64,000 nt of DNA, taken from NCBI RefSeq assembly GCF_000011365.1, contig NC_004463.1:124001-188000 (forward strand). The letters run 5' to 3'. Every line of letters starts with the position of its first letter. The first letter of the stretch is position 1. Made by a program: the position numbers and the translations under genes. The notes below the pieces were generated by a model. That model was not told the DNA's origin and ran no database searches. It saw only the letters and a list, made by a program, of their open reading frames with translations. Source of the stretch: Bradyrhizobium diazoefficiens USDA 110 (GTDB lineage: Bacteria; Pseudomonadota; Alphaproteobacteria; Rhizobiales; Xanthobacteraceae). This document shows positions 17,321 to 26,369 of this stretch, piece after piece.

Positions 17321-18121
17321 GTGGAGCGTAACGCAACCTTCCCGGGCAACGTGACGCGACTGCTTCACCTCATCGTCGTACTTCTTCTCGTCGCGGGTCG
17401 CACTGCGTTCGCGGCGCCGTGCCAGTTCGAGTCGCAGGGCGATGGCCGCGTCGCCGCGATCGTCGATGCGCGCAGCGTGCGCCTGGACGACGGCCGCGAG
17501 ATCCGCCTCACCGGAATCGAGCCGACCGCGACGACGAAGCAGGCGCTGGCTTCGCTGCTCGTCGGCCGCGACGTGACGCTGCGGAGCGCCGACGACACGC
17601 CCGACCGCTATGGGCGCCAGGGTGGGTTGATCTTCATCGGCGACAGCGACACCCCGGTGCAGGCGATGCTGCTGGCCCAGGGCGACGCCATCGTCTCCGC
17701 CGAGATCGCCGACAAGGACTGCGCGGCCGCCCTGATGTCGTCCGAGGCCGAGGCGCGACGCCAAAAAAAGGGCAACTGGGCTGACCCGTCGGCCATAAAA
17801 AACGCGGAAAGTCCGGACGATATTTTGGCCGGGATCGGGCGTTTTGTGGTGGTCGAGGGCAAAGTCCTGTCGGTCCGGCAAGCTGGGGCAATGACCTACC
17901 TCAACTTCGGACGGAACTGGACACGCGGCTTTGCCGTGACTATTTCAAGGCGCGCATCACCGGCGTTCGAAACCGCCGGGATAGCCCTTAAGTCCCTGGA
18001 AAATCGACGTATTCGAGTCCGGGGCTGGGTTGAGGGGAATACGGGGCCGCGTATCGATGTGCGCCTCGTTGGACAGGTCGAGTTGCTGGGTGCAAACGAG
18101 CCGGCAGGGGTAAGGCCTTAA
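17321..18121 (+). CDS. Exported thermonuclease-like (SNase-fold) protein
   Basis: About 266 residues with a signal peptide (TRLLHLIVVLLLVAGRTAFA) and an SNase-like OB fold: GRVAAIVDARSVRLDDGREIRLTGIEP, then LLVGRDVTLRSADDTPDRYGRQGGLIF and AQGDAIVSAEIADKDCAAALMSSEAEARRQKKGNW. A second OB-like part follows (VVEGKVLSVRQAGAMTYLNFG). The usual catalytic arginines are only partly evident, so nuclease activity is uncertain. The start is unresolved: GTG at 17321 or 17351 both leave the signal peptide intact, and no ATG lies close. Confidence 0.78.
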   Translation: MERNATFPGNVTRLLHLIVVLLLVAGRTAFAAPCQFESQGDGRVAAIVDARSVRLDDGREIRLTGIEPTATTKQALASLLVGRDVTLRSADDTPDRYGRQGGLIFIGDSDTPVQAMLLAQGDAIVSAEIADKDCAAALMSSEAEARRQKKGNWADPSAIKNAESPDDILAGIGRFVVVEGKVLSVRQAGAMTYLNFGRNWTRGFAVTISRRASPAFETAGIALKSLENRRIRVRGWVEGNTGPRIDVRLVGQVELLGANEPAGVRP

Positions 18122-18146
18122 ACGGGCCGGGCACGGGTTAAGCGAC

Positions 18147-19647
18147 GTGAATGGGGTGCTAGAACAGCACTGGACGGGTGAAGGCCGCCGCCTTCGGGCT
18201 GCGCCGGCCGTGCTATGCCTTTTGCTGGGCACGGCGCTCGCCGGTTGCGGCGACATGAACCGGTTCCAGACCGCGGCGGCCCCGCCGACGGTCGCGATGC
18301 CCAAGCCGAAGCCAGCCGTCGCGCAGACCCCCGCCACCGAAAAGGAGCACGAGCGCATCCTGGCGAGCTATGGCGGCACCTATGACGACCCGAGGCTCGA
18401 ATCGCTGGTCACCAAGACCGTCGACCGGCTCGTCGCCGCCTCCGACCGCCCCGACCAGGGCTACCGGATCACCATTCTGAATTCCGGCGCGGTCAACGCC
18501 TTCGCGCTGCCGAACGGCCAGCTCTATGTCACGCGCGGTCTTCTTGCGCTCGCGAGCGATACGTCGGAATTGTCCTCCGTGCTCAGCCACGAGATGGCGC
18601 ATGTGCTGTCCAAGCACGCCGCGATGCGCGAGGACCAGGCGCGCCAGGCCGCGATCGTCACCCGTGTTGTCACCGACATGAGCAACGATCCCGATCTCAC
18701 CGCGCTCGCGCTGGCCAAGACCAAGCTCACCATGGCGAGCTTTTCGCGCAACCAGGAGTTCGAGGCGGACGGCATCGGCGTCGGCATCTCCGCCAGGGCG
18801 CATTTCGATCCCTACGGTGCCGCGCGCTTCCTTTCCGCGATGGAGCGCAATGCCGAGCTCAAGGCCGGCAAGACCTCGCTCGATCCGCGCGCGCAGGACT
18901 TCACCTCGTCGCATCCGGCAACCCCGGAGCGTGTGCAGAACGCGCAGACCATCGCGCGGCAATACGTCGCTCCGGAAGGAGGCGAGCGCGACCGCGAGAG
19001 CTATCTCGCCGCGATCGACAACCTCGTCTATGGCGAAGACCCCGAGCGAGGGTTTTGTCCGCGGCCGGCGTTTCCTGCATCCGAAGCTCGGCTTCACCTT
19101 CCAGGCGCCGGACAATTTCACGCTCGACAACACCGCGCAGGCGGTGATCGGCGTGCGCGACGGCGGCTCGCAGGCGATGCGCTTCGACGTGGTGCGGGTG
19201 CCGGCCGAGCAGTCGCTCGGCGATTACCTCAATTCGGGCTGGATGGAAGGCGTCGAGAAGGCGTCCACGGAAGACATCACCATCAACGGCTTCCCGGCCG
19301 CGTCCGCCACCGCCAAGGGCGACCAGTGGCAGTTCAAGGTCTATGCGCTGCGTTTCGGCAGCGACGTCTACCGCTTCATCTTCGCGGCACGGCAGAAGTC
19401 GACCGAGAGCGAGCGCAATGCGCGCGAGACCGTCAACTCGTTCCGTCGCCTGACCCTCGACGAGATCCAGGCCGCCCGCCCGCTGCGCATCAAGGTGATC
19501 ACCGTGCAGCCCGGCGACACCGTGGAATCGCTCTCCCACCGCATGGCCGGCGTCGATCACCCCGCCGAGCGCTTCCGCGTGCTCAACGGCCTCGATCGCA
19601 ACGCGCAGGTGAAGGTGAGGGATCGCGTGAAGGTCGTGGCGGATTGA
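18147..19647 (+). pseudogene. M48 family metalloprotease lipoprotein with LysM-like C-terminus, interrupted by a +1 frameshift
   Basis: The N-terminal part has a lipoprotein signal (LLLGTALAGC, Cys34), the zinc motif HEMAH at about 148-152 and a downstream NQEFEAD for the third ligand: a periplasmic M48 peptidase of the BepA/LoiP type. At 19040-19043 a run of four C shifts the frame. Removing one C restores EDPSEGFVRGRRFLHPKLGF and continues to the stop at 19647, giving about 499 residues. The C-terminal part contains a LysM-like segment (ITVQPGDTVESLSHRM). As written, the peptidase domain is intact but the frame runs on to an unrelated tail. It may be a sequencing error or a real mutation. 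Confidence 0.85.
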
Positions 19648-19720
19648 CGCTGCGCGAAGCGCGCGTCATCCCGGGGCGCTTGGCGCGAACCCGGGATCTG
19701 GAGCCACGAAGACACTGCCG

Positions 19721-19811
19721 TAGGGTGGGCAAAGCGTAGCGTGCCCACCATTTCCGATCGAAATCGTTGAGAGAGGTGGGCACGGCGCCATGCGCCTTTG
19801 CCCACCCTACA
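19721..19811. repeat. Palindromic intergenic repeat, GTAGGGTGGGC type (copy 2)
   Basis: Ends GTAGGGTGGGCAAAG and CTTTGCCCACCCTAC are inverted; inner arms GTGCCCACC and GGTGGGCAC. A half CATTCCGGGG-type repeat (GTCATCCCGGGGCG) lies just before it at 19669. Same family as 4902-4996. Confidence 0.85.
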
Positions 19812-19825
19812 AGCTCCGCGCTTGA

Positions 19826-21154
19826 CTAAGCGCCCGCGTCCATGTCGCCCGCCTCGCGCTGGCCGCTGAGCCAGAGCGCGAGCAGCGTCCAGAACGCGCC
19901 CGAGAGCAGATACGCACCCGAGGCGATGACGCCGAGATTGGTGGCAAGCAACAGCGCGACCAGCGGCGCGAAGCCGGCGCCGAACAGCCAGGCCATGTCA
20001 GAGGTCAGCGCCGAGGCCGTGTAGCGATACGCCTGCTTGAAGTTCGAGGCGATCGCGCCCGAGGACTGGCCGAACGACAGGCCGAGCAGGATGAAGCCGA
20101 TCACCATGTAGATGGTCTCGCCGAACGCGCCGGCGTCGAGCAGCTGCGGAGCGAAGCCGCTGTAGATCGCGATCGCGATCGCCGATCCCATCAGCAGCGA
20201 CTTGCGGCCGACGCGGTCGGCGATGATGCCGGAGGCCACGATCGCGGCGACGCCGAACACGGCGGCGACGATCTCGATGATCAGGAAGCGCACCGGGCTT
20301 TCGCGGGTGAACAGGAACACCCAGGACAGCGGAAACACCGTGACCATGTGGAACAGCGCAAAGCTCGCCAGCGGCGCGAATGCGCCGAGCATGATGTTCT
20401 GGCCTTCGCGCGCGACCGTCTCGGAGATGCGCGCGGGCTGCAATTCACGGGTCTCGAACAGCGTCGCGTATTCTTCCGTCGTCACCATGCGCAGGCGCGC
20501 GAACAGCGCCACGACGTTGATGGCGAAGGCGACGAAGAACGGATAGCGCCAGCCCCAGTCGAAGAAATCGTCGGCCGAGAGGTTGCCGGCGAAATAGGCG
20601 AACAGCGCGCTCGCCACGATCAGCCCGAGCGGCGCCCCGAGCTGCGGCACCATCGCGTACCAGCCGCGCTTGGAGGGCGGAGCGTTCAGCGCCAGCAGCG
20701 AGGCCATGCCGTCCCAGGCGCCGCCCCAGGCCAGACCCTGCGCGATACGCGCCAGCGCCAGCAGCCAGATCGCCGCAACGCCGATCTCGGAATAGCCGGG
20801 CAGGAACGCCAGCGCCACGGTGGCGGTGCCGAGCAGGAACAGCGCCGAGACCAGCTTGGCCGTTTTGCCGTACTCACGGTCGACCGTCATGAAAATGACG
20901 GTTCCGATCGGCCGGGCCATGAAGGCCAGCGCGAAAATCATGAAGGAATAGAGCGTGCCGGTCAGTTCGCTGGTGAACGGAAACACCAGGCGCGGGAACA
21001 CGATCACCGAGGCGATCGCGTAGACGAAGAAGTCGAAGAATTCCGAGGTGCGGCCGATGATGACGCCGATGGCGATCTCGCCGGGACTGGCCTGGTCGTG
21101 GCCGTGCTCGCCCGAGTGGAGGTCTGCCATTGCAGGGGTCTGTGCCGTCGCCAT
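19826..21154 (-). CDS. MFS transporter, metabolite:H+ symporter type
   Basis: A 442-residue major facilitator with about 12 hydrophobic segments. The family loop motif appears as FMARPIGTVIFMTVDREYGKTAKLVSALFLLG between helices 2 and 3, and its counterpart in the second half as GIIADRVGRKSLLMG. The start SPGEIAIGVIIGRTSEFFDFFVYAIASVIVFP resembles the ProP/KgtP-like group. AAGGG lies seven bases before the ATG at 21154. It is divergent from cyoABCD, and a 23-bp palindrome lies between them. Substrate unknown; a link to respiration is inferred from position only. Confidence 0.87.
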   Translation of the reverse strand: MATAQTPAMADLHSGEHGHDQASPGEIAIGVIIGRTSEFFDFFVYAIASVIVFPRLVFPFTSELTGTLYSFMIFALAFMARPIGTVIFMTVDREYGKTAKLVSALFLLGTATVALAFLPGYSEIGVAAIWLLALARIAQGLAWGGAWDGMASLLALNAPPSKRGWYAMVPQLGAPLGLIVASALFAYFAGNLSADDFFDWGWRYPFFVAFAINVVALFARLRMVTTEEYATLFETRELQPARISETVAREGQNIMLGAFAPLASFALFHMVTVFPLSWVFLFTRESPVRFLIIEIVAAVFGVAAIVASGIIADRVGRKSLLMGSAIAIAIYSGFAPQLLDAGAFGETIYMVIGFILLGLSFGQSSGAIASNFKQAYRYTASALTSDMAWLFGAGFAPLVALLLATNLGVIASGAYLLSGAFWTLLALWLSGQREAGDMDAGA

Positions 21155-21246
21155 TCGTGCGCCCTTAACGTCCTGAAAACCAAAGCCGACCGCCCGGCGG
21201 GGCGCCAGGCAATCCGGGCCTGTCTGGCCCAACATTCCGCACTGCA

Positions 21247-21269
21247 ACATTGGACAAATTGTCCAATGT
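21247..21269. promoter_or_regulatory. 23-bp perfect palindrome (candidate operator) between MFS gene and cyoA
   Basis: Arms ACATTGGACAA (21247-21257) and TTGTCCAATGT (21259-21269) are exact inverted copies around one A. It lies 93 bases upstream of the MFS start and 67 bases upstream of the cyoA start. Such a tight symmetric site fits a dimeric regulator such as a GntR- or Rrf2-type protein; which one is unknown. Confidence 0.65.
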
Positions 21270-21335
21270 CCGGATTGCTGCGCCGCAGCTACCCGTTGGC
21301 CCCGCAAAGGAAACTCATTCTCAAAGGCTCGGCCC

Positions 21336-22496
21336 GTGTCCCGTCTCAAGATCCTGGCGCTGCTACCCTTGGCAGCCGCGCTCAGTGGCTGCAACTACGT
21401 CGTGCTGGCGCCAGCCGGCGACATCGCTGCCCAGCAGCGCGACCTCGTCATCATCTCCACCGTCCTGATGCTCCTGATCGTCGTCCCCGTGATGGCACTG
21501 ACGGTGCTGTTCGCCTGGCGCTACCGCCAGTCCAACACCTCGGCCCGCTACGAGCCGGATTGGGACCACTCGACCAAGCTCGAGCTGGTGATCTGGTCGG
21601 CGCCGCTGCTGATCATCATTTGCCTGGGCGCGCTGACCTGGATGGGCACGCATCTGCTCGACCCCTATCGCACGCTCGGCCGCATCCACGCCGACCGCGC
21701 CGTGGACCAGTCCAAGGCCCCGCTCGAGGTCGACGTCGTCGCGCTCGACTGGAAGTGGCTCTTCATCTATCCGGACTACGGCATCGCCACCGTCAACGAC
21801 CTGGCGGCGCCGGTCGATCGCCCGATCAACTTCCGCATCACCGCCTCCTCGGTGATGAACTCGTTCTACATCCCCGCGCTCGCCGGCCAGATCTACGCGA
21901 TGCCGGGCATGGAGACCAAGCTCCACGCCGTCGTGAACCACACCGGCACCTACAAGGGCTTCTCGGCGAACTACAGCGGCGCCGGCTTCTCCGGCATGCA
22001 CTTCGACTTCCAGGGCCTCGACGACAAGGGCTTTGACGCCTGGATCGCCAGCGCCAAGTCCGCCGGCGGCTCGCTCGGCCGCGCCGAATATCTCCAGCTC
22101 GAAAAGCCGAGCCAGAACGAGCCGGTGCGGCGCTACGGCACCATCGATACCGATCTCTACCGCCTGATCCTCAACATGTGCGTCGAGACCGGCAAGATGT
22201 GCCAGAGCGAGATGATGGCGATCGACGCCAAGGGTGGCCGCGGCCATGAGGGCCTGAACAACACCCTGCCGCTCGCCTACGACAAGTACGCCCGTCGCGG
22301 CACCGCGCTCGGGCCCGAGCCGACCTTCGTCGCCGGCACCTGCACGCCGGATGCGCCGCAGGGCCAGACCACCGCGTCGATCAAGGCGCCGGCCGACACC
22401 GCGCCGCTGCTCGGCGCCGGCCTGAAGCGGCCGACCTTCACGCCGCTCAAGTCCTCGTCCTTCTTCCTCGGACAGCGTCCGAAGTCAGACTCCTAA
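21336..22496 (+). CDS. cyoA: Cytochrome o ubiquinol oxidase subunit II
   Basis: A 386-residue lipoprotein subunit of the bo3-type quinol oxidase. The signal [12 protein letters not shown] ends in a lipobox Cys, two transmembrane helices follow ([22 protein letters not shown] and [19 protein letters not shown]), and the cupredoxin domain has [21 protein letters not shown] and [21 protein letters not shown]. Copper-A ligands of cytochrome c oxidases are absent, as expected for a quinol oxidase. The start is GTG at 21336. First gene of cyoABCD; 11 bases to cyoB. The C-terminus is longer than in E. coli CyoA (about 315 residues). Confidence 0.95.
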   Translation: MSRLKILALLPLAAALSGCNYVVLAPAGDIAAQQRDLVIISTVLMLLIVVPVMALTVLFAWRYRQSNTSARYEPDWDHSTKLELVIWSAPLLIIICLGALTWMGTHLLDPYRTLGRIHADRAVDQSKAPLEVDVVALDWKWLFIYPDYGIATVNDLAAPVDRPINFRITASSVMNSFYIPALAGQIYAMPGMETKLHAVVNHTGTYKGFSANYSGAGFSGMHFDFQGLDDKGFDAWIASAKSAGGSLGRAEYLQLEKPSQNEPVRRYGTIDTDLYRLILNMCVETGKMCQSEMMAIDAKGGRGHEGLNNTLPLAYDKYARRGTALGPEPTFVAGTCTPDAPQGQTTASIKAPADTAPLLGAGLKRPTFTPLKSSSFFLGQRPKSDS

Positions 22497-22507
22497 AGAG
22501 AGCTCGC

Positions 22508-24505
22508 ATGTCTCCTGATCTTCTCAAGCTCATCTTCGGCCGGCTCGGCCTCGAGTCACTGCCACTGCACGAGCCGATCGTCGTCGGCACCTTCGTGGTG
22601 GTCGCGCTCGGCGGCGCCACGCTGCTCGGCGGCCTCACCTATTTCCGTCTCTGGGGCTACCTCTGGCGCGAATGGTTCACCACGGTGGACCACAAGCGCA
22701 TCGGCATCATGTACATGATCCTCGGCATCGTGATGCTGCTGCGCGGCTTCGCCGACGCGCTGATGATGCGCGGCCAGCAGATGCTCGCGTTCGGCGGCTC
22801 CGAAGGCTATCTCAACGCCCATCACTACGACCAGGTCTTCACCGCCCACGGCGTGATCATGATCTTCTTCGTGGCGATGCCGCTGGTCACGGGCCTGATG
22901 AACTACGTCGTTCCGCTCCAGATCGGCGCGCGCGACGTGTCGTTCCCGTTCCTGAACAATTTCAGCTTCTGGATGACGGTCGGCGGCGCGGTGCTGGTGA
23001 TGGCCTCGCTGTTCATCGGCGAGTTCGCCCGCACCGGCTGGCTCGCCTATCCGCCGCTGTCGAACATCGGCTACAGCCCTGATGTCGGCGTCGACTATTA
23101 CATCTGGGCGCTGCAGGTCGCCGGCGTCGGAACGACGTTATCCGGCATCAACCTGATCTGCACCATCGTCAAGCTGCGGTGCCCCGGCATGACCATGATG
23201 AAGATGCCGGTGTTCACCTGGACCTCGCTCTGCACCAACATCCTGATCGTCGCCTCCTTCCCGGTTCTGACCGTCGTGCTCGCGCTGCTCTCGCTCGATC
23301 GCTACGTCGGCACCAACTTCTTCACGAACGATTTCGGCGGCAGCCCGATGATGTACGTGAACCTGATCTGGATCTGGGGCCATCCCGAGGTCTACATCCT
23401 GGTTCTCCCCGCCTTCGGCATCTTCTCGGAAGTCACCTCGACCTTCTCCGGCAAGCGCCTGTTCGGCTACACCTCGATGGTCTACGCCACGGTGGTCATC
23501 ACCATCCTGTCGTATCTCGTGTGGCTGCACCACTTCTTCACGATGGGCTCGGGCGCCAGCGTGAACTCGTTCTTCGGCATCACCACGATGATCATCTCGA
23601 TCCCGACGGGCGCGAAGATGTTCAACTGGCTGTTCACGATGTATCGCGGCCGCATCCGCTACGAGCTGCCGATGATGTGGACGATCGCCTTCATGCTGAC
23701 CTTCGTGCTCGGCGGCATGACCGGCGTTCTGCTGGCGGTGCCGCCGGCCGACTTCGTGCTGCACAACAGCCTGTTCCTGATCGCGCACTTCCACAACGTG
23801 ATCATCGGCGGCGTGGTGTTCGGCGCGTTCGCCGGAATCAATTATTGGTTCCCGAAGGCGTTCGGCTTCAAGCTCGATGTGTTCTGGGGCAAGCTGTCGT
23901 TCTGGTTCTGGGTCGTCGGCTTCTACCTCGCCTTCATGCCGCTCTATGTGCTCGGCCTGATGGGCGTGACCCGCCGCCTGCGCGTGTTCGACGATCCGTC
24001 CTTGCAGATATGGTTCGTCATCGCCGCGATCGGCGCCGGCCTCGTCTTCCTCGGCATTCTCAGCATGCTGATGCAGTTCGCGGTCAGCTTCCTCAAGCGC
24101 GAGCAGCTTAAGGACGTCTCCGGCGATCCCTGGGACGCGCGCACGCTGGAATGGGCGACCTCCTCGCCGCCGCCGGACTACAACTTCGCCTTCACCCCCG
24201 TCGTTCACGACAATGACGCGTGGTGGGACATGAAGAAGCGCGGCTACCAGCGTCCGCTCATCGGGTTCAAGCCGATCCACATGCCGAGCAGCACCGGCAC
24301 CGGAATCATCCTCGCCGGCTTGGCAACCGCGATGGGATTCGGCCTGATCTGGTACATCTGGTGGCTGGCCGCCGCGAGCTTCATCGCGATGCTCGCCGTC
24401 GGGATCGGTCACACCTTCAACTATCACCGCGACTTCGACATTCCGGCTGACGACGTCATCCGGACCGAGGACGCGCGCACCAAACTGCTCGCCGGAGCCA
24501 AGTAA
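22508..24505 (+). CDS. cyoB: Cytochrome o ubiquinol oxidase subunit I
   Basis: A 665-residue haem-copper oxidase core that reduces O2 to water and pumps protons. Ligands are visible: [16 protein letters not shown] (low-spin haem His), [19 protein letters not shown] (Cu-B His with the His-Tyr pair and the proton-channel Glu), WLHHFFTMG (two Cu-B His) and [13 protein letters not shown] (haem His pair). Length matches E. coli CyoB. It abuts cyoC with no gap (stop 24505, ATG 24506). Confidence 0.97.
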   Translation: MSPDLLKLIFGRLGLESLPLHEPIVVGTFVVVALGGATLLGGLTYFRLWGYLWREWFTTVDHKRIGIMYMILGIVMLLRGFADALMMRGQQMLAFGGSEGYLNAHHYDQVFTAHGVIMIFFVAMPLVTGLMNYVVPLQIGARDVSFPFLNNFSFWMTVGGAVLVMASLFIGEFARTGWLAYPPLSNIGYSPDVGVDYYIWALQVAGVGTTLSGINLICTIVKLRCPGMTMMKMPVFTWTSLCTNILIVASFPVLTVVLALLSLDRYVGTNFFTNDFGGSPMMYVNLIWIWGHPEVYILVLPAFGIFSEVTSTFSGKRLFGYTSMVYATVVITILSYLVWLHHFFTMGSGASVNSFFGITTMIISIPTGAKMFNWLFTMYRGRIRYELPMMWTIAFMLTFVLGGMTGVLLAVPPADFVLHNSLFLIAHFHNVIIGGVVFGAFAGINYWFPKAFGFKLDVFWGKLSFWFWVVGFYLAFMPLYVLGLMGVTRRLRVFDDPSLQIWFVIAAIGAGLVFLGILSMLMQFAVSFLKREQLKDVSGDPWDARTLEWATSSPPPDYNFAFTPVVHDNDAWWDMKKRGYQRPLIGFKPIHMPSSTGTGIILAGLATAMGFGLIWYIWWLAAASFIAMLAVGIGHTFNYHRDFDIPADDVIRTEDARTKLLAGAK

Positions 24506-25135
24506 ATGACTGTCGCTGTCAATCCCTCGCAGACCGGCGAGCCGGTCTTCTATCTCGCCGACGAACACCCGCATCCGGAAGGCTACAGCACCTCGCTCGG
24601 CTTCTGGATCTACCTGATGAGCGACTGCCTCATCTTCGCGATGCTGTTCGCCGCCTTCGGCGTGCTCGGCGCCAACTACGCCGCCGGCCCCGCGCCGAAG
24701 GACCTGTTCGACCTCGACCTGGTCGCGGTGAACACCTCGATGCTGCTGCTGTCGTCGATCACCTACGGCTTCGCGATGTTGACGATGCAGCAGAACAAGA
24801 TCGCGCAGACGCAGATGTGGCTGGCGATCACCGGCCTGTTCGGCGCCGCCTTCATCGGCATCGAGCTGACCGAGTTCGCCCACATGATCCATGAAGGCGC
24901 AACGCCCCAGCGCAGCGCCTTCCTGTCCGCCTTCTTCACCCTGGTCGGCACCCACGGCCTGCACGTCAGCTGCGGCCTGATCTGGCTGGTCACGTTGATG
25001 GTGCAGGTCTGGAAGTTCGGCCTGATCGAAGCCAACCGCCGCCGCCTGATGTGCCTGTCGATGTTCTGGCACTTCCTCGACGTGGTCTGGATCGGCGTCT
25101 TCACCTTCGTCTATCTCCTGGGAGTTCTGCGATGA
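24506..25135 (+). CDS. cyoC: Cytochrome o ubiquinol oxidase subunit III
   Basis: A 209-residue membrane subunit with five hydrophobic helices. LGFWIYLMSDCLIFAMLFAAFGVL is the first, and the Glu-containing helix GAAFIGIELTEFAHMIHEG and the loop TLVGTHGLHVSCGLIWL are subunit III signatures. It begins directly after the cyoB stop and overlaps cyoD by four bases (ATGA), so translation is coupled. It stabilises the oxidase core. Confidence 0.95.
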   Translation: MTVAVNPSQTGEPVFYLADEHPHPEGYSTSLGFWIYLMSDCLIFAMLFAAFGVLGANYAAGPAPKDLFDLDLVAVNTSMLLLSSITYGFAMLTMQQNKIAQTQMWLAITGLFGAAFIGIELTEFAHMIHEGATPQRSAFLSAFFTLVGTHGLHVSCGLIWLVTLMVQVWKFGLIEANRRRLMCLSMFWHFLDVVWIGVFTFVYLLGVLR

Positions 25136-25512
25136 ACACCGATACCCACGCCGCTCACGCGGGCGACCATCACCACGACGACGGCCACGCCCACAGCACG
25201 TTCTCGGGCTACATGCTCGGCTTCGTGCTCTCGGTGGTGCTCACCGCGATCCCGTTCTGGCTGGTGATGAGCGGCACACTGCCGAGCAAGCAGATCACCG
25301 CGCTGGTCATCATGGCCTTCGCGGTCGTGCAGATTGTCGTGCACATGATCTACTTCCTGCACATGAACACGAAATCCGAGAACGGCTGGAGCATGATGGC
25401 GCTGATCTTCACCATCGTCATGGTGGTGATCGCGCTGTCCGGCTCACTGTGGGTGATGAACCACCTCAACAGCAACATGATGCCGATCCACCAGATGAGC
25501 GGAATGAAGTGA
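25132..25512 (+). CDS. cyoD: Cytochrome o ubiquinol oxidase subunit IV
   Basis: A 126-residue subunit with a His/Asp-rich N-terminus (HAAHAGDHHHDDGHAH) and three hydrophobic segments: YMLGFVLSVVLTAIPFWLVM, ALVIMAFAVVQIVVHMIYFLHM and MMALIFTIVMVVIALSGSLWVM. These match CyoD. I chose the ATG at 25132 because it overlaps the cyoC stop; the open frame upstream is an out-of-context extension. The haem O synthase gene cyoE does not follow; a SURF1 gene does. Confidence 0.94.
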   Translation: MNTDTHAAHAGDHHHDDGHAHSTFSGYMLGFVLSVVLTAIPFWLVMSGTLPSKQITALVIMAFAVVQIVVHMIYFLHMNTKSENGWSMMALIFTIVMVVIALSGSLWVMNHLNSNMMPIHQMSGMK

Positions 25513-26369
25513 GCGAATTGGGGACCGTGACGAGCAAGGCAGGACGGGCGCGCCGTAAGGCTGCGCGCCCGTCCTTCTGGCTCACGGTCCTCTCGCTCAC
25601 GGCCTTTGCCGCTCTGATCGCGCTCGGCGTCTGGCAGATCGAACGCCGCGCCTGGAAGCTGGCGTTGATCGACCGCGTCGAGCAGCGCGTCCATGCCCCG
25701 GCCCAGCCGATCCCCTCGCCCGCTTCGTGGCCTGCGGTCTCCGCCGCAAGCGACGAATACAGGCATGTCACCGTCGCCGGCCGCTTCCTGCATGACCGCG
25801 AGACGCTGGTTCAGGCCGTCACCGAGGAAGGCCCCGGCTATTGGGTGCTGACGCCTCTCAAGCGCGACGATGGCACCCAGGTCCTGATCAATCGCGGCTT
25901 CGTGCCGCCCGAGCGGCGCGAGGCATCGATGCGCCGGAACGGCAATCCGGACGGCGAGGTCGAGATCACCGGCCTGCTGCGCATGACGGAGCCAAAAGGC
26001 GGCTTCCTCCGCAACAACGTGCCCCAGCACAACCGCTGGTACTCGCGGGATGTCGCCGCGATTGCGGCGGCGCGCGGCCTCCACGATGTCGCACCCTTTT
26101 TCGTCGATGCCGATGCCGGATCACAAACCGCCCAAGGCCCCATCGAGGGCCCCATCGGCGGATTGACCGTGATCCGCTTTCCCAATAACCACCTGATCTA
26201 CGCGCTGACGTGGTTTGCCCTGGCGTTCATGCTGGCCGGTAAACTTTTCGTCACATTCGGCGGCGGGCTGTTCCGCCGCGGGCGCTTCGTCCACGAACCG
26301 GCCGGCGGCTCCGATGCTGCCGCCCGCAGGACGGGATCAGATGCTGGAACGATCGTCGAACAGACCTGA
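25509..26369 (+). CDS. SURF1 family oxidase assembly protein
   Basis: A 286-residue SURF1/Shy1 homologue. An N-terminal helix WLTVLSLTAFAALIALGVWQIERRAWK carries the LGxWQ-x3-R-x2-W-K signature; ITGLLRMTEPKGGFLRNNVP and NRWYSRDVAAIAAARGL follow; a C-terminal helix is at HLIYALTWFALAFMLAGKLFV. SURF1 aids haem insertion into haem-copper oxidases. The GTG at 25509 overlaps the cyoD stop (GTGA); a second GTG is at 25527. Its tail overlaps the next gene by 29 bases. Presence in the cyo operon implies service to the bo3 enzyme. Confidence 0.9.
   Translation: MSELGTVTSKAGRARRKAARPSFWLTVLSLTAFAALIALGVWQIERRAWKLALIDRVEQRVHAPAQPIPSPASWPAVSAASDEYRHVTVAGRFLHDRETLVQAVTEEGPGYWVLTPLKRDDGTQVLINRGFVPPERREASMRRNGNPDGEVEITGLLRMTEPKGGFLRNNVPQHNRWYSRDVAAIAAARGLHDVAPFFVDADAGSQTAQGPIEGPIGGLTVIRFPNNHLIYALTWFALAFMLAGKLFVTFGGGLFRRGRFVHEPAGGSDAAARRTGSDAGTIVEQT

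Noticed and set aside
20348..22036. Long rightward frame (562 codons) across the MFS start and cyoA
   Set aside because: It has Arg/His/Asp-rich composition typical of anti-sense/shifted frames, and the real genes have clear family motifs.
23138..25072. Long leftward frame (644 codons) opposite cyoB and cyoC
   Set aside because: His/Gln/Glu/Asp-rich shadow of the oxidase genes; no domain.
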